DNA of 64,000 bases from JAPOXR01 sp965214695. GTDB lineage: Bacteria; Pseudomonadota; Alphaproteobacteria; Rhodobacterales; Rhodobacteraceae. The translations under genes were made by a program, and so were the position numbers. The stretch lies in NCBI GenBank assembly GCA_965214695.1, contig OZ243967.1:2108001-2172000 (forward strand), read 5' to 3'. Of the stretch, positions 18,096 to 26,340 are shown in pieces. The first letter of the stretch is position 1. Every line of letters begins with the position of its first letter. The notes below the pieces were generated by a model. It was not told where the DNA came from and did no database searches. It was given only the letters and a program-made list of their open reading frames with translations.

Positions 18096-19400
18096 CTACA
18101 CGAACAGCTCCCGCCGATGCGCCCGTTCGATCAGGACGATGTCAGTGCCTGGTATCCCGGCACGCTCCCCGTGCGTGCGCCAGGCGGCGACGGCTGCCGA
18201 GACCTCGGCAAGGATCGTCTTCGCTTTCGTCTTCTTGACGCCACCGACGCCGGCAAAGGCGATGAAATCCTCCATCTCGAAGCCGTCGCGCTTGCCATTG
18301 AGGCTCATCTGGTGCCGGCTCGTCCAGGCCCCTGCCGGGTTATGGGAATAGGTGACGTCGAAGGCGGGCGAGAGGCGCCACACGCCCATTTGGTCCATCA
18401 GGAAGGCGATGTTCTTGACGTGATCATCCTGGTTGCGGGCGAGGACATTGAAGAAGGCTCTTCGGACCTGCTGCTCAATATCTGTCATCGAAAGATCGAG
18501 GCGCCGGATGAGTTGCAGCGCCTGTTCATAGGCGTAGGCGCCGGCGACGTTGAAATCGAAATGCATCAGGGCATCGAGCGATTGCATGTGCAGCTTTCCC
18601 CCACCTGGTGTGCGGTCGAACCGCTTGGTCATGAAATGTGCCCGGCCGCCTTCTTCGTGAAGGCGGCAGTCCGCCATGGTAACCCCGGCTGCGCGGGCCA
18701 TGAGATGATAGGCGTATTCGATGCGGCCGAACCCCTGCGGGTCGGCGAGCTCCTTGTCCCTGTTGCCATCCACGCCGTCGAATTTCATGAGCCATTGGGA
18801 GAAGCCTTGAGCGGCGGGGGCCTGGCCCGACCCGAATTCACCGGTTTGCTCATTCCAGGCAAGAACGGCCTTCGCCCGTGCGCCGCCCGCCGAGGTTCCG
18901 ACGCAAAGCATGTCTTCGATGGCGTGGGTGTCTTCCCCTGTCAGCCTGCCTTCGAGGGCGATACGGTCGTCGAGTACGCGGTTGGCCAGCAATACCAGGG
19001 AGTCGATCTCGATCTTGCCCGATGATCCCGGCGCCTCTTTCATCGGGGGGCGGAATTCGAGGGCACCCATGCCGCGCGTGCCGGTATAGCAGAGCCGCTC
19101 GACCGGTGTGAAGCTTCCGGCCTCACGCCCGCACGATGACAGCCAGACATTGATCAGCGTATTGCCGAACTTGTCCGGAAGGCTGTCGGCAAGCATGCCG
19201 GGAAGCCCCCTGAAGGTCTCCCGTGACAGGGACGGAAACTCGTAAGGCGTGTCGGTGAGCGGCATCATCATCGGCGAGACCTGGATGCCGGAGCGGGCGA
19301 ATTCCGGGGTATACTGAAAGGCGCCGAGGCCGCGTTCCGGCAGCCAGGTCACCGCGCCGATATCGCGGCCCCAGAGTATGACACGCGCCGTGTCTGTCAC
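18096..19400 (-). CDS. hipA: HipA-family toxin kinase
   Basis: 434 aa Ser/Thr kinase toxin of a HipBA module; HipA of E. coli phosphorylates glutamyl-tRNA synthetase and causes growth arrest. Seen: N-terminal subdomain with the strand RVILWGRDIGAVTWL, the G-loop region CVGTSAGGARAKAVLAW (about residue 170), the kinase lysine region FSQWLMKFDGVD, the catalytic loop NVLARNQDDHVKNIAF with Asp and Asn, and the metal-binding LSPAFDVTYSH. All key blocks are present, so it is probably intact. It overlaps hipB by four bases (ATGA), the usual coupling. The target in this organism is not readable. Confidence 0.95.
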   Translation of the reverse strand: MTDTARVILWGRDIGAVTWLPERGLGAFQYTPEFARSGIQVSPMMMPLTDTPYEFPSLSRETFRGLPGMLADSLPDKFGNTLINVWLSSCGREAGSFTPVERLCYTGTRGMGALEFRPPMKEAPGSSGKIEIDSLVLLANRVLDDRIALEGRLTGEDTHAIEDMLCVGTSAGGARAKAVLAWNEQTGEFGSGQAPAAQGFSQWLMKFDGVDGNRDKELADPQGFGRIEYAYHLMARAAGVTMADCRLHEEGGRAHFMTKRFDRTPGGGKLHMQSLDALMHFDFNVAGAYAYEQALQLIRRLDLSMTDIEQQVRRAFFNVLARNQDDHVKNIAFLMDQMGVWRLSPAFDVTYSHNPAGAWTSRHQMSLNGKRDGFEMEDFIAFAGVGGVKKTKAKTILAEVSAAVAAWRTHGERAGIPGTDIVLIERAHRRELFV

Positions 19401-19759
19401 GCTCCGTCCTCGCCTTCATCGCCCCAATTCCACCCCGATGGCGGCACGCGCTTGCCACTGGCGCGGCGACGTTCGGACCCGCCCAGCCTCGCCCGGTCGA
19501 CGGGCCGAACTCCCGGTTCGGGGAGAAGCGCTGCCAGATGGTCGCTGAGGCGAAGCGCCCGCATGACCCGGACAAAGGAATCGAGGGAGACGGGCTTGCC
19601 GGCGGAGAGCCGTGTCAGCGTGCTGCGCGAGACCCCGGCCTCCCTTGCGAGGTCCGCCTGGGAGATGTTCCGATTGAGCCGGATCTCGTCGAGGCGCGTG
19701 CCAAGGGCCTCGATGATGATCTCGCTGGACGCGATGTGAAAATCAATTTTCTGCGTCAT
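19397..19759 (-). CDS. hipB: HipB-like XRE-family antitoxin
   Basis: 120 aa DNA-binding antitoxin. Seen: a helix-turn-helix of the Xre/Cro type, RLDEIRLNRNISQADLAREAGVSRSTLTRLSAG (split here only for description; recognition helix around VSRSTLTRL), followed by a linker and an Arg/Gly-rich C-terminal tail (about residues 85-120) that in this family contacts the toxin. It precedes hipA with a four-base overlap, so toxin translation is coupled to it. It is expected to repress its own promoter in the AT-rich region immediately upstream. Confidence 0.93.
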   Translation of the reverse strand: MTQKIDFHIASSEIIIEALGTRLDEIRLNRNISQADLAREAGVSRSTLTRLSAGKPVSLDSFVRVMRALRLSDHLAALLPEPGVRPVDRARLGGSERRRASGKRVPPSGWNWGDEGEDGA

Positions 19760-20127
19760 ATTTGATACATAAGGACTGACGAATGGGATTTATGCTTCAT
19801 ATACGGCGCATTGAGATGCGAGGCAACACGAATTATGTCAATGCATCACAAATCACTTACTAAGCTAGTATAATCGAGTTAATGCATCGAAACTCAGTCA
19901 TTAACTCTTCCAACTTCGACAGATGACAGGGCACGCGTTGGCAGCCGCTGACAGTCTGCCGTGACCTTGCGCCGCCAGGAGCCTCCCGAGATGGTCTCGA
20001 ACAATGGTCGAGTGTCATTGCCGGAGGGTCAGCTCAGGAAGGCTGAACACTGACCGGATCACGTGTCCGGACCGGGAGATGTCGGGGTGTTGCCGCCTGG
20101 CTGAAGCGTCCGTCGGATGCGTGGCGG
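19760..20127. other. AT-rich intergenic region upstream of hipBA
   Basis: 368 bases. The part nearest hipB (about 19760-19910) is clearly richer in A and T than the rest of the window and must contain the hipBA promoter and operators. A ten-base element (TMAATGCATC pattern) occurs twice, at 19838-19847 and 19879-19888. The remaining part up to the pncB stop is ordinary GC-rich DNA without a gene. Confidence 0.5.
19838..19888. repeat. Paired AATGCATC direct repeats upstream of hipB
   Basis: TCAATGCATC at 19838-19847 and TTAATGCATC at 19879-19888, 41 bases apart start to start (about four helical turns). Each core ATGCAT is itself palindromic. The spacing and the position 80-130 bases ahead of hipB make them candidate HipB-type operators, but this is inference; HipB sites vary widely. 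Confidence 0.35.
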
Positions 20128-21432
20128 TCAGACCACCAGCTCCCGCTCTTCCTGGCGAGCGGTGCCGAACACCTTCCGGTAACGATCCACCTCTGCCGAA
20201 GGCCCCATCGCCTTGAGCGGGTTGTCCGACAGCTTCACCGTCGATCTGCCATTGGCTGACACCGCCTTGCAGACCAGCGAGAACGGCGCCAGCCCGTTCT
20301 CGGGAACCAGGTCGCGGAAATCGTTGGTCAACAGCGTTCCCCAGCCGAAGCTGATCCGCGTGCGGTTGCCGAATTCATTGTGCAGGGTCTCGATCTCTTT
20401 CACGTCTAGCCCGTCGGAAAAGATGATGAGCTTGGACATGGGATCCTCGCCATGCCGCCGCCACCAGTCGATGGCCAGCGATGCCATCTGCCCCGGATCG
20501 CCGGAATCAATCCGGATCCCGGTCCAGCCGGCCAGCCAACCAGGTGCATTGGCAAGGAATCCCGGCGTGCCAAAGGTGTCGGGCAGGATGACCAGCAAAT
20601 TGCCGTCATGCCCCTGCTGCCATTGCTGCATGAACCGGTAGGGCGCCGTGGCAAGCTCGTCGTCATCCGTCGCCAGCGCCGCATGGACCATCGGCAGTTC
20701 GTGGGCATTTGTGCCGATGGCCTCGACTTCCCGCCGCATGGCGATGAGGCAGTTCGATGTGCCGACAAAGCTGTGTTCCAAACCCTCGATCATCGCCTGC
20801 ACGCACCAATCCTGCCACAAATATGAATGCCGCCTGCGGGTTCCGAAATCCGCCAGCTGCAGGCCGGAAAGCCGGCCGAGCCGCTCCATCTTCTCCCATA
20901 CCCTGGTCATGGCCCTCGCATAGAGAACCTGCAACTCGAACCGTCCCAGCCTTCTCAACACCGCCCGTGACCGCAACTCGGTAATGACCGCCAATGCCGG
21001 GATTTCCCAAAGCATCACCTCCGGCCAGCTCCCCTCGAAGGTCAGCTCGAACTGACCCCCTCGCCGCTCCAAATGGTATGGAGGCAGCCGCAGGCCCTCG
21101 AACCATTCCATGAATTCGGGGCGGAACATCTGGCGTTTTCCGTAAAAGGTATTGCCCCGCAGCCAGGTGGATTCCCCGCGGGAGAGATTGAGTGTACGGA
21201 TATGATCAAGCTGTTCCCGCAACTCGCCCGGATCAATGAGCTCGCCAAGCCTGACAGTGCTCGACCGGTTGACCAGCTGGTAGCGGACCTGCGTGTCCGG
21301 TGAATTCCGGAACACGAACTGGCACATCAGCAACTTGTAGAAATCGGTGTCGATCAGCGACCTGACAATCGGATCGATCTTCCAGCTGTGGTCGTAGACC
21401 CGCGCCGCGATATCCACGTTTGGAACATTCAT
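20128..21432 (-). CDS. pncB: Nicotinate phosphoribosyltransferase
   Basis: 434 aa enzyme of the NAD salvage (Preiss-Handler) pathway; makes nicotinate mononucleotide from nicotinate and PRPP with ATP hydrolysis. Seen: LIDTDFYKLLMCQFVF near the N-terminus, LADFGTRRRHSYLWQDW, FVGTSNCLIAMR with the nucleotide-binding loop, the PRPP-site strand GIRIDSGDPGQMASLAIDW, and SFGWGTLLTNDF. Length is normal. It follows pncA by 18 bases, so nicotinamide to nicotinate to NaMN is encoded in one transcript. ATG 21432 with GGAG upstream. Confidence 0.96.
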   Translation of the reverse strand: MNVPNVDIAARVYDHSWKIDPIVRSLIDTDFYKLLMCQFVFRNSPDTQVRYQLVNRSSTVRLGELIDPGELREQLDHIRTLNLSRGESTWLRGNTFYGKRQMFRPEFMEWFEGLRLPPYHLERRGGQFELTFEGSWPEVMLWEIPALAVITELRSRAVLRRLGRFELQVLYARAMTRVWEKMERLGRLSGLQLADFGTRRRHSYLWQDWCVQAMIEGLEHSFVGTSNCLIAMRREVEAIGTNAHELPMVHAALATDDDELATAPYRFMQQWQQGHDGNLLVILPDTFGTPGFLANAPGWLAGWTGIRIDSGDPGQMASLAIDWWRRHGEDPMSKLIIFSDGLDVKEIETLHNEFGNRTRISFGWGTLLTNDFRDLVPENGLAPFSLVCKAVSANGRSTVKLSDNPLKAMGPSAEVDRYRKVFGTARQEERELVV

Positions 21433-21450
21433 CTTCCGGTGTCTCCGGGA

Positions 21451-22080
21451 TCAGCCCGCGGTTCCTGGCCAGGGTTGCAGCACGACCCCGCAGCGCTGCA
21501 TCTCGTCGCGCGCTGCCGCCAGCGACCCGTCAAGGTTGATGGCGCGGCATCCATCCTCGTAGACGGTCACCGAGTAGCCGAGACGGGCGGCATCCACGGC
21601 CGAATAACAGACGCAAAAATCCGTCGCCAGGCCAACGCAGGCGATGCTGCCGACGCCCCGCGACCGCAAATAGCCATCCAGCCCCGTCTTCGTCTCCCGG
21701 TCATTTTCGAAGAATGCCGAGTAGCTGTCGATGGCGCGGCGAAATCCCTTGCGGATGATGATGTCGGCAATGTCGGTATCCAGCCCCGGGTGGAATTCTG
21801 CGCCGTGGCTGCCCTGCACGCAGTGGTCCGGCCACAGCATTTGGGTGCCGTAGGACAGCTCCGTGGTGTCGAATGGGGCCTTGCCGTCATGGCTGCTGGC
21901 AAAGGATGAATGACCGGCCGGGTGCCAGTCCTGGGTGAACACCCGCACCGGAAATGACGGTGCCAGGCGATTGATGCCGGCAACAATTGTATCCCCGTCA
22001 GGCACTGCAAGTGATCCGCCGGGACAGAAATCATTCTGAACATCGATCACGATCAGCGCCTGGTCTGCAGTGATTTCCAT
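21451..22080 (-). CDS. pncA: Nicotinamidase
   Basis: 209 aa isochorismatase-fold amidase that hydrolyses nicotinamide to nicotinate. Seen: catalytic Asp in ALIVIDVQNDFCPGGSLAV, metal ligands in FTQDWHPAGHSSF, catalytic Lys in IIIRKGF and nucleophilic Cys in GLATDFCVCYSAVDAARLGY. All three catalytic residues are present. ATG 22080 with GGAG nine bases upstream; upstream in-frame starts would overlap the GNAT gene. Sits between the GNAT gene and pncB on the minus strand. Confidence 0.96.
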   Translation of the reverse strand: MEITADQALIVIDVQNDFCPGGSLAVPDGDTIVAGINRLAPSFPVRVFTQDWHPAGHSSFASSHDGKAPFDTTELSYGTQMLWPDHCVQGSHGAEFHPGLDTDIADIIIRKGFRRAIDSYSAFFENDRETKTGLDGYLRSRGVGSIACVGLATDFCVCYSAVDAARLGYSVTVYEDGCRAINLDGSLAAARDEMQRCGVVLQPWPGTAG

Positions 22081-22099
22081 TGATCCGGTCTCCGCTGTC

Positions 22100-22690
22100 T
22101 CATCCATGACGGTGGCAATTGCCGTCGCCGCTGACACTATCAGCTTCGCCGGCGGAATTCATCTCCGATGCCAGCATCCAGACCAGCAGCACCGCATCAG
22201 CATAGTCCAACCCATCGGTGAGGCACCATCCCGGCACCTCGTGCCGAGCCGGATCGTGGAACACGAATCCGGCCTTCCGGTAGGCGGCGATGGCTCGAAT
22301 GTTGCGCGCCGATGGGCGGATGATCATCATGGCGGCGACGCCCTGTTCCTCCAGCATGGCGGCGACCAGCCTGATCGCCGATGAGCCATACCCCCGTCCC
22401 CAGTTCTCCCTGCTGCCGATCCACAAATCGATTTCGGCGATGCTGTCCCTCACCCAATAGTGGATGACACCGATTTCCTTGCCCTCCGCCACCAGGACGA
22501 AGAGCCTGAAATCACCTTCGGCGACCAGGGCCCCGTCATCGTAATCGGCGCTGAACTCGTCGTAATCGGGAACCGGGTGATCAGGGTAGTCGGGCGGCCC
22601 CATCATCTGGGGGGTCGCATCCGATTTGGCCAGCCATTCATAGATCTGCCGGCGGTCGCCGGGCGTTGCCGGCCTGAGATGCAATCCCAT
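22100..22690 (-). CDS. GNAT family N-acetyltransferase
   Basis: 196 aa acetyl-CoA-dependent acetyltransferase. Seen: MGLHLRPATPGDRRQIYEWL at the start, a WIGSRENWGRGYGSSAIRLV acetyl-CoA pyrophosphate loop (GRGYG) and the ARNIRAIAAYRKAGF motif. The pattern resembles ribosomal-protein or aminoglycoside 6'-type acetyltransferases, but substrate is unknown. ATG 22690 has a good GGAGGTGG site. It is the first gene of the pncA-pncB transcript (20-base gap), divergent from gyrB; a role in NAD metabolism is not implied by its family. Confidence 0.9.
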   Translation of the reverse strand: MGLHLRPATPGDRRQIYEWLAKSDATPQMMGPPDYPDHPVPDYDEFSADYDDGALVAEGDFRLFVLVAEGKEIGVIHYWVRDSIAEIDLWIGSRENWGRGYGSSAIRLVAAMLEEQGVAAMMIIRPSARNIRAIAAYRKAGFVFHDPARHEVPGWCLTDGLDYADAVLLVWMLASEMNSAGEADSVSGDGNCHRHG

Positions 22691-22877
22691 CTGTGACCAC
22701 CTCCGTCTTCCGGTGCCGGCAGGAGAGCTTCCCCGGCACATCATCGCCGGCACGCCGCCTGCCATTTCGCTGCTGGAAGATGTGTGTTCGCGAGCGGGCG
22801 CTGTCAACCCGTCCTGCCGCCGGGTCGGCCAGTGGATTTTTTTACCGCCCAATCTGGACTCGACGCATGACCGGAGC

Positions 22878-22906
22878 TTGGAATTTCCGGTGATATCGGC
22901 TAAGTT
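22878..22906 (+). promoter_or_regulatory. Candidate gyrB promoter
   Basis: TTGGAA at 22878-22883 and TAAGTT at 22901-22906 with a 17-base spacer, ending 25 bases before the gyrB ATG. It is the best sigma70-like pair in the divergent region between the GNAT gene and gyrB. The hexamers match consensus only in part. Confidence 0.35.
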
Positions 22907-22931
22907 GCGGCGAACAAAGAAAGGTCCTCGA

Positions 22932-25346
22932 ATGACCGGAGACACAGAGGCCGAGAGCGACTACCAGGCAGATTCCATCCAGGTCCTCAAGGGGCTGGAA
23001 TCGGTGCGCAAGCGCCCGGGAATGTATATCGGCGACACCGATGACGGCTCCGGCCTGCATCACATGGTCTACGAGGTCGTGGACAACGGTATCGACGAGG
23101 CGCTCGCCGACCATGCCGACCGGATTTCAGTGACCATCAACGCAGATGAAAGCATCACCGTCAGTGACAATGGACGGGGAATCCCGGTCGATTTACATGA
23201 TGAGGGCGTATCGGCCGCCGAAGTCATCATGACCCACCTGCATGCCGGCGGCAAATTCGATTCCAACAGCTACAAGGTCTCCGGCGGGTTGCACGGGGTC
23301 GGCGTGTCGGTGGTCAACGCGCTGTCGACATGGCTGGAGTTGCGGATCTGGCGGGACGGCAAGGAGCATTTTGCCAGGTTCGAGGACGGGGTCACGGTGG
23401 TTCCGCTGGAAATCGTCGGCGATTGCGGGTCGAAGACCGGCACCGAGGTGGTGTTCCTGGCATCGACCGACACCTTCAAGAACCGGAATTACGTGTTCCG
23501 GACCCTGGAGCAGCGGCTGCGCGAGCTGTCCTTTCTCAATTCCGGGGTCGCCATCAGCCTCGTCGACCGGCGCCCGGTCGAGACCTTGTCGGCGGAATTC
23601 TGCTCGGAGGGCGGCGTGCGCGAATATGTCCGCCATATCGACCAGTCACGGAGCTCTGTGCTGGACGAGCCGATCTATGTTGACGGCCAACGGGATGGCG
23701 TGAGCCTGGAGGCCGCCCTGTGGTGGAATGACGGCTACCACGAAAACGTGCTGCCCTTTACCAACAACATCCCGCAGCGCGATGGCGGCACCCACCTGGC
23801 CGGATTCCGGTCGGCGCTGACCCGGACCATCAACAATTATGCCGCCAGCAACGGGCTCTTGAAGAAGGACAAGGTCTCGCTGACCGGCGAGGACTCCCGG
23901 GAAGGGCTGACCTGCGTATTGTCGATCAAGGTTCCCGAGCCCAAATTCGGCTCGCAAACCAAGGACAAGCTGATTTCGTCGGAAGTCCGGCCAGTGGTTG
24001 AATCGCTGCTGTCGGAGGGTTTTGCCAAATGGTTCGAGGAAAACCCGCAACCGGCGAAGGAAATCGTCGGCAAGATCGTTCGCGCCGCCCAGGCCCGGGA
24101 AGCGGCCCGGAAGGCGCGCGAGCTGACCCGCCGCAAGTCACCGATGGATATCGCGTCGCTTCCGGGCAAGCTTGCCGATTGCCAGGAACGGGACCCCTCG
24201 CTGTCCGAACTGTTCCTCGTTGAAGGCGACTCGGCGGGCGGGTCGGCAAAACAGGGAAGGGCCCGCAGCAACCAGGCCGTGCTTCCATTGCGCGGCAAGA
24301 TCCTCAATGTCGAGCGGGCGCGTCTCGACAAGATGCTGTCATCGGAACAGATCGGGACCTTGATCACCGCCCTCGGCACCGGCATCGGCCATGACGAGTT
24401 CAGTATCGAGTCCCTGCGCTACCACAAGGTCATCATCATGACCGATGCCGATGTGGATGGGGCCCATATCCGGACCCTGCTCCTGACCTTCTTCTTCCGG
24501 CAGATGCCGGAGATCATTTCCGGCGGTTATCTCTACATTGCCCAACCGCCGCTGTACAAGGTCGAGCGGGGACGCTCGGAAGTCTATCTCAAGGACCAGT
24601 CGGCGCTGGAGGATTTCCTGGCCGACCAGGGGATCGAGGACGCAACGCTGACGCTGGAGACTGGTGCGGTGCTCGCTGGCAGGGATCTGCACCGGGTGAT
24701 GAACGAGGCTCGTTCGGTGCGGCGAATCCTGCAGGCATTTCCGACCTATTATTCCCGGCCGATCCTCGAACAATCGGCAATTGCCGGCATCCTGGCGCCG
24801 GGACAGCTGCAATCGGGGCCCCAGCGCGCCGCCGACCTGGTGGCGGGACGGCTGAACCAGATCGCCACCGAATACGAGCGCGGCTGGAGGGGCCGGCCAA
24901 CGCAGGATGGCGGACTCAGGTTCATCCGCACATTGCGCGGGGTCGAGGAGGTCCGGACCCTCGACGGTGCAGCACTCGGCTCGAGGGAGTGCAACCGCCT
25001 TGCCGGGCATTCGGCCCGTCTGGCCGAGATCTATTCCGGGCCAGCCTGGTATGCGCGTCGCCAGACCCGCACCCGCATTGATTCGCCAACCGGCCTGCTG
25101 GACGCGATCTTCGGCGAGGGCGAAAAAGGCCTGTCCCTCCAGCGTTACAAGGGGCTGGGGGAGATGAATCCGGACCAGCTCTGGGAGACGACACTTGATC
25201 CGGATGCCAGAACGCTGATGCAGGTCAGGATCGAGGATGTGTCCGAGGCCAGCAACCTGTTTACCAGGCTGATGGGCGAAGAGGTGCAACCGCGGCGCGA
25301 ATTCATCGTCGAGAACGCGCTCAGCGTCGAAAACCTGGATTTATGA
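22932..25346 (+). CDS. gyrB: DNA gyrase subunit B
   Basis: 804 aa ATPase subunit of DNA gyrase, which introduces negative supercoils with GyrA. Seen: N-terminal LESVRKRPGMYIGDTDDGSGLHH split around the ATP site, Asn-bearing helix EVVDNGIDEALA, the GHKL motif SDNGRGIPVD and GLHGVGVSVVNALS, the TOPRIM motif LFLVEGDSAGGSAKQG (about residue 425), the metal-binding IIMTDADVDGAHIRTLLL, and the end ENALSVENLDL. These fit GyrB rather than ParE. ATG 22932 with AAAGGT upstream. It is not next to dnaA, dnaN or recF here but to NAD salvage genes. Confidence 0.96.
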   Translation: MTGDTEAESDYQADSIQVLKGLESVRKRPGMYIGDTDDGSGLHHMVYEVVDNGIDEALADHADRISVTINADESITVSDNGRGIPVDLHDEGVSAAEVIMTHLHAGGKFDSNSYKVSGGLHGVGVSVVNALSTWLELRIWRDGKEHFARFEDGVTVVPLEIVGDCGSKTGTEVVFLASTDTFKNRNYVFRTLEQRLRELSFLNSGVAISLVDRRPVETLSAEFCSEGGVREYVRHIDQSRSSVLDEPIYVDGQRDGVSLEAALWWNDGYHENVLPFTNNIPQRDGGTHLAGFRSALTRTINNYAASNGLLKKDKVSLTGEDSREGLTCVLSIKVPEPKFGSQTKDKLISSEVRPVVESLLSEGFAKWFEENPQPAKEIVGKIVRAAQAREAARKARELTRRKSPMDIASLPGKLADCQERDPSLSELFLVEGDSAGGSAKQGRARSNQAVLPLRGKILNVERARLDKMLSSEQIGTLITALGTGIGHDEFSIESLRYHKVIIMTDADVDGAHIRTLLLTFFFRQMPEIISGGYLYIAQPPLYKVERGRSEVYLKDQSALEDFLADQGIEDATLTLETGAVLAGRDLHRVMNEARSVRRILQAFPTYYSRPILEQSAIAGILAPGQLQSGPQRAADLVAGRLNQIATEYERGWRGRPTQDGGLRFIRTLRGVEEVRTLDGAALGSRECNRLAGHSARLAEIYSGPAWYARRQTRTRIDSPTGLLDAIFGEGEKGLSLQRYKGLGEMNPDQLWETTLDPDARTLMQVRIEDVSEASNLFTRLMGEEVQPRREFIVENALSVENLDL

Positions 25347-25389
25347 CTCGTGCCCGTTCGGCCAGGACGTGATTGCCCATCCTTTACGG

Positions 25390-26340
25390 CTAACGGGACC
25401 TGGAGCGATTCTTGATCGCGTCGAGGTAGATCGCGAAGAAGATCAACGTGCCCGCCACGAAAGGGTAGGCAAAGGGTGAAACGCCCCGGGTGCCCAACCC
25501 GTTGTTGATGACGATCAGCAGCAGAACGCCAGCCAGGGTGCCCGGAAAGACGTTTCCACGTCCTCCGAAGAGGCTGGTGCCGCCAATGACGACCGCTGCG
25601 ACGGCCTGAAACTCCATGCCACGGCCGGTAAAGGTCGTGATTTCGCCCAGATACGCCGCCAAAAGCGTGCCGCTGGCCGCCGCAGACACTCCGCACAAGG
25701 CATAGGCCGCAAGCTTTGCCCGCCTTACCGGCACGCCGATCTTCCGTGCGGAGTCCTCGTTGTTCCCGACGGCAATCCAGAATGTTCCCAGCTTGGTTCC
25801 ACGCAGCACCCACTGAAAGACAAGCACAAGTGCCAGAGCGACCAGGAAAATGACCGGGATGACGCCAAGAAGCTTCAGTTGCCCCAGAGCGGCCAGGCCG
25901 TCGCTGGCCTGCTTGACGGTTCCTTCTGTAAAGACCAGTGCCACACCGCGATATGCGATCATCAGTCCCAGAGTCGTCAGCAGGGAATTCATGCCGAGAT
26001 AGGCCACGAGCCAGCCATTGAAGAGTCCGATGGCGAGGCCAGCGAAGAGTGCCGCCAGGATCGATACCCCGGCCGGCATGTCCGCGGTCAGATAGACGAT
26101 CGTGGCAGCCACATAGGCGGTCGAGCCGATGGAGAGGTCGATTTCGCCGTTGACCAGTACGAGCGTCAAACCGGCCGCCGCGGCCAGGAGAAATGTCGAC
26201 GCGATGGCAATCTGCGCCCAGTTCGACACGGTCAGGAAGGAGTTCGAAATCAGCGTAAAGACCACGACGATCGCAAGCAGCAGGAAATAGAACCCATGCT
26301 CCATGCCGATCCAGCGTCCACGGGCGAGAGCGCTACGCAT
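25390..26340 (-). CDS. CUT2 sugar ABC transporter permease (RbsC/YtfT-like)
   Basis: 316 aa permease with about eight to ten hydrophobic helices. Seen: ATGFALLAAAAG-like region SAFLLAAAAGLTLVLVNGEIDLSIGS pattern (family motif IDLSIGS), TLGLMIAYRGVALVF, and the C-terminal VIGGTSLFGGRGNVFPGTLAGV, all hallmarks of CUT2 permeases. ATG 26340 overlaps the ATPase stop by eight bases. It is the fourth and last gene of the operon that starts with the binding protein at 29900; the operon has two different permeases that likely form a heterodimer. Confidence 0.92.
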   Translation of the reverse strand: MRSALARGRWIGMEHGFYFLLLAIVVVFTLISNSFLTVSNWAQIAIASTFLLAAAAGLTLVLVNGEIDLSIGSTAYVAATIVYLTADMPAGVSILAALFAGLAIGLFNGWLVAYLGMNSLLTTLGLMIAYRGVALVFTEGTVKQASDGLAALGQLKLLGVIPVIFLVALALVLVFQWVLRGTKLGTFWIAVGNNEDSARKIGVPVRRAKLAAYALCGVSAAASGTLLAAYLGEITTFTGRGMEFQAVAAVVIGGTSLFGGRGNVFPGTLAGVLLLIVINNGLGTRGVSPFAYPFVAGTLIFFAIYLDAIKNRSRSR

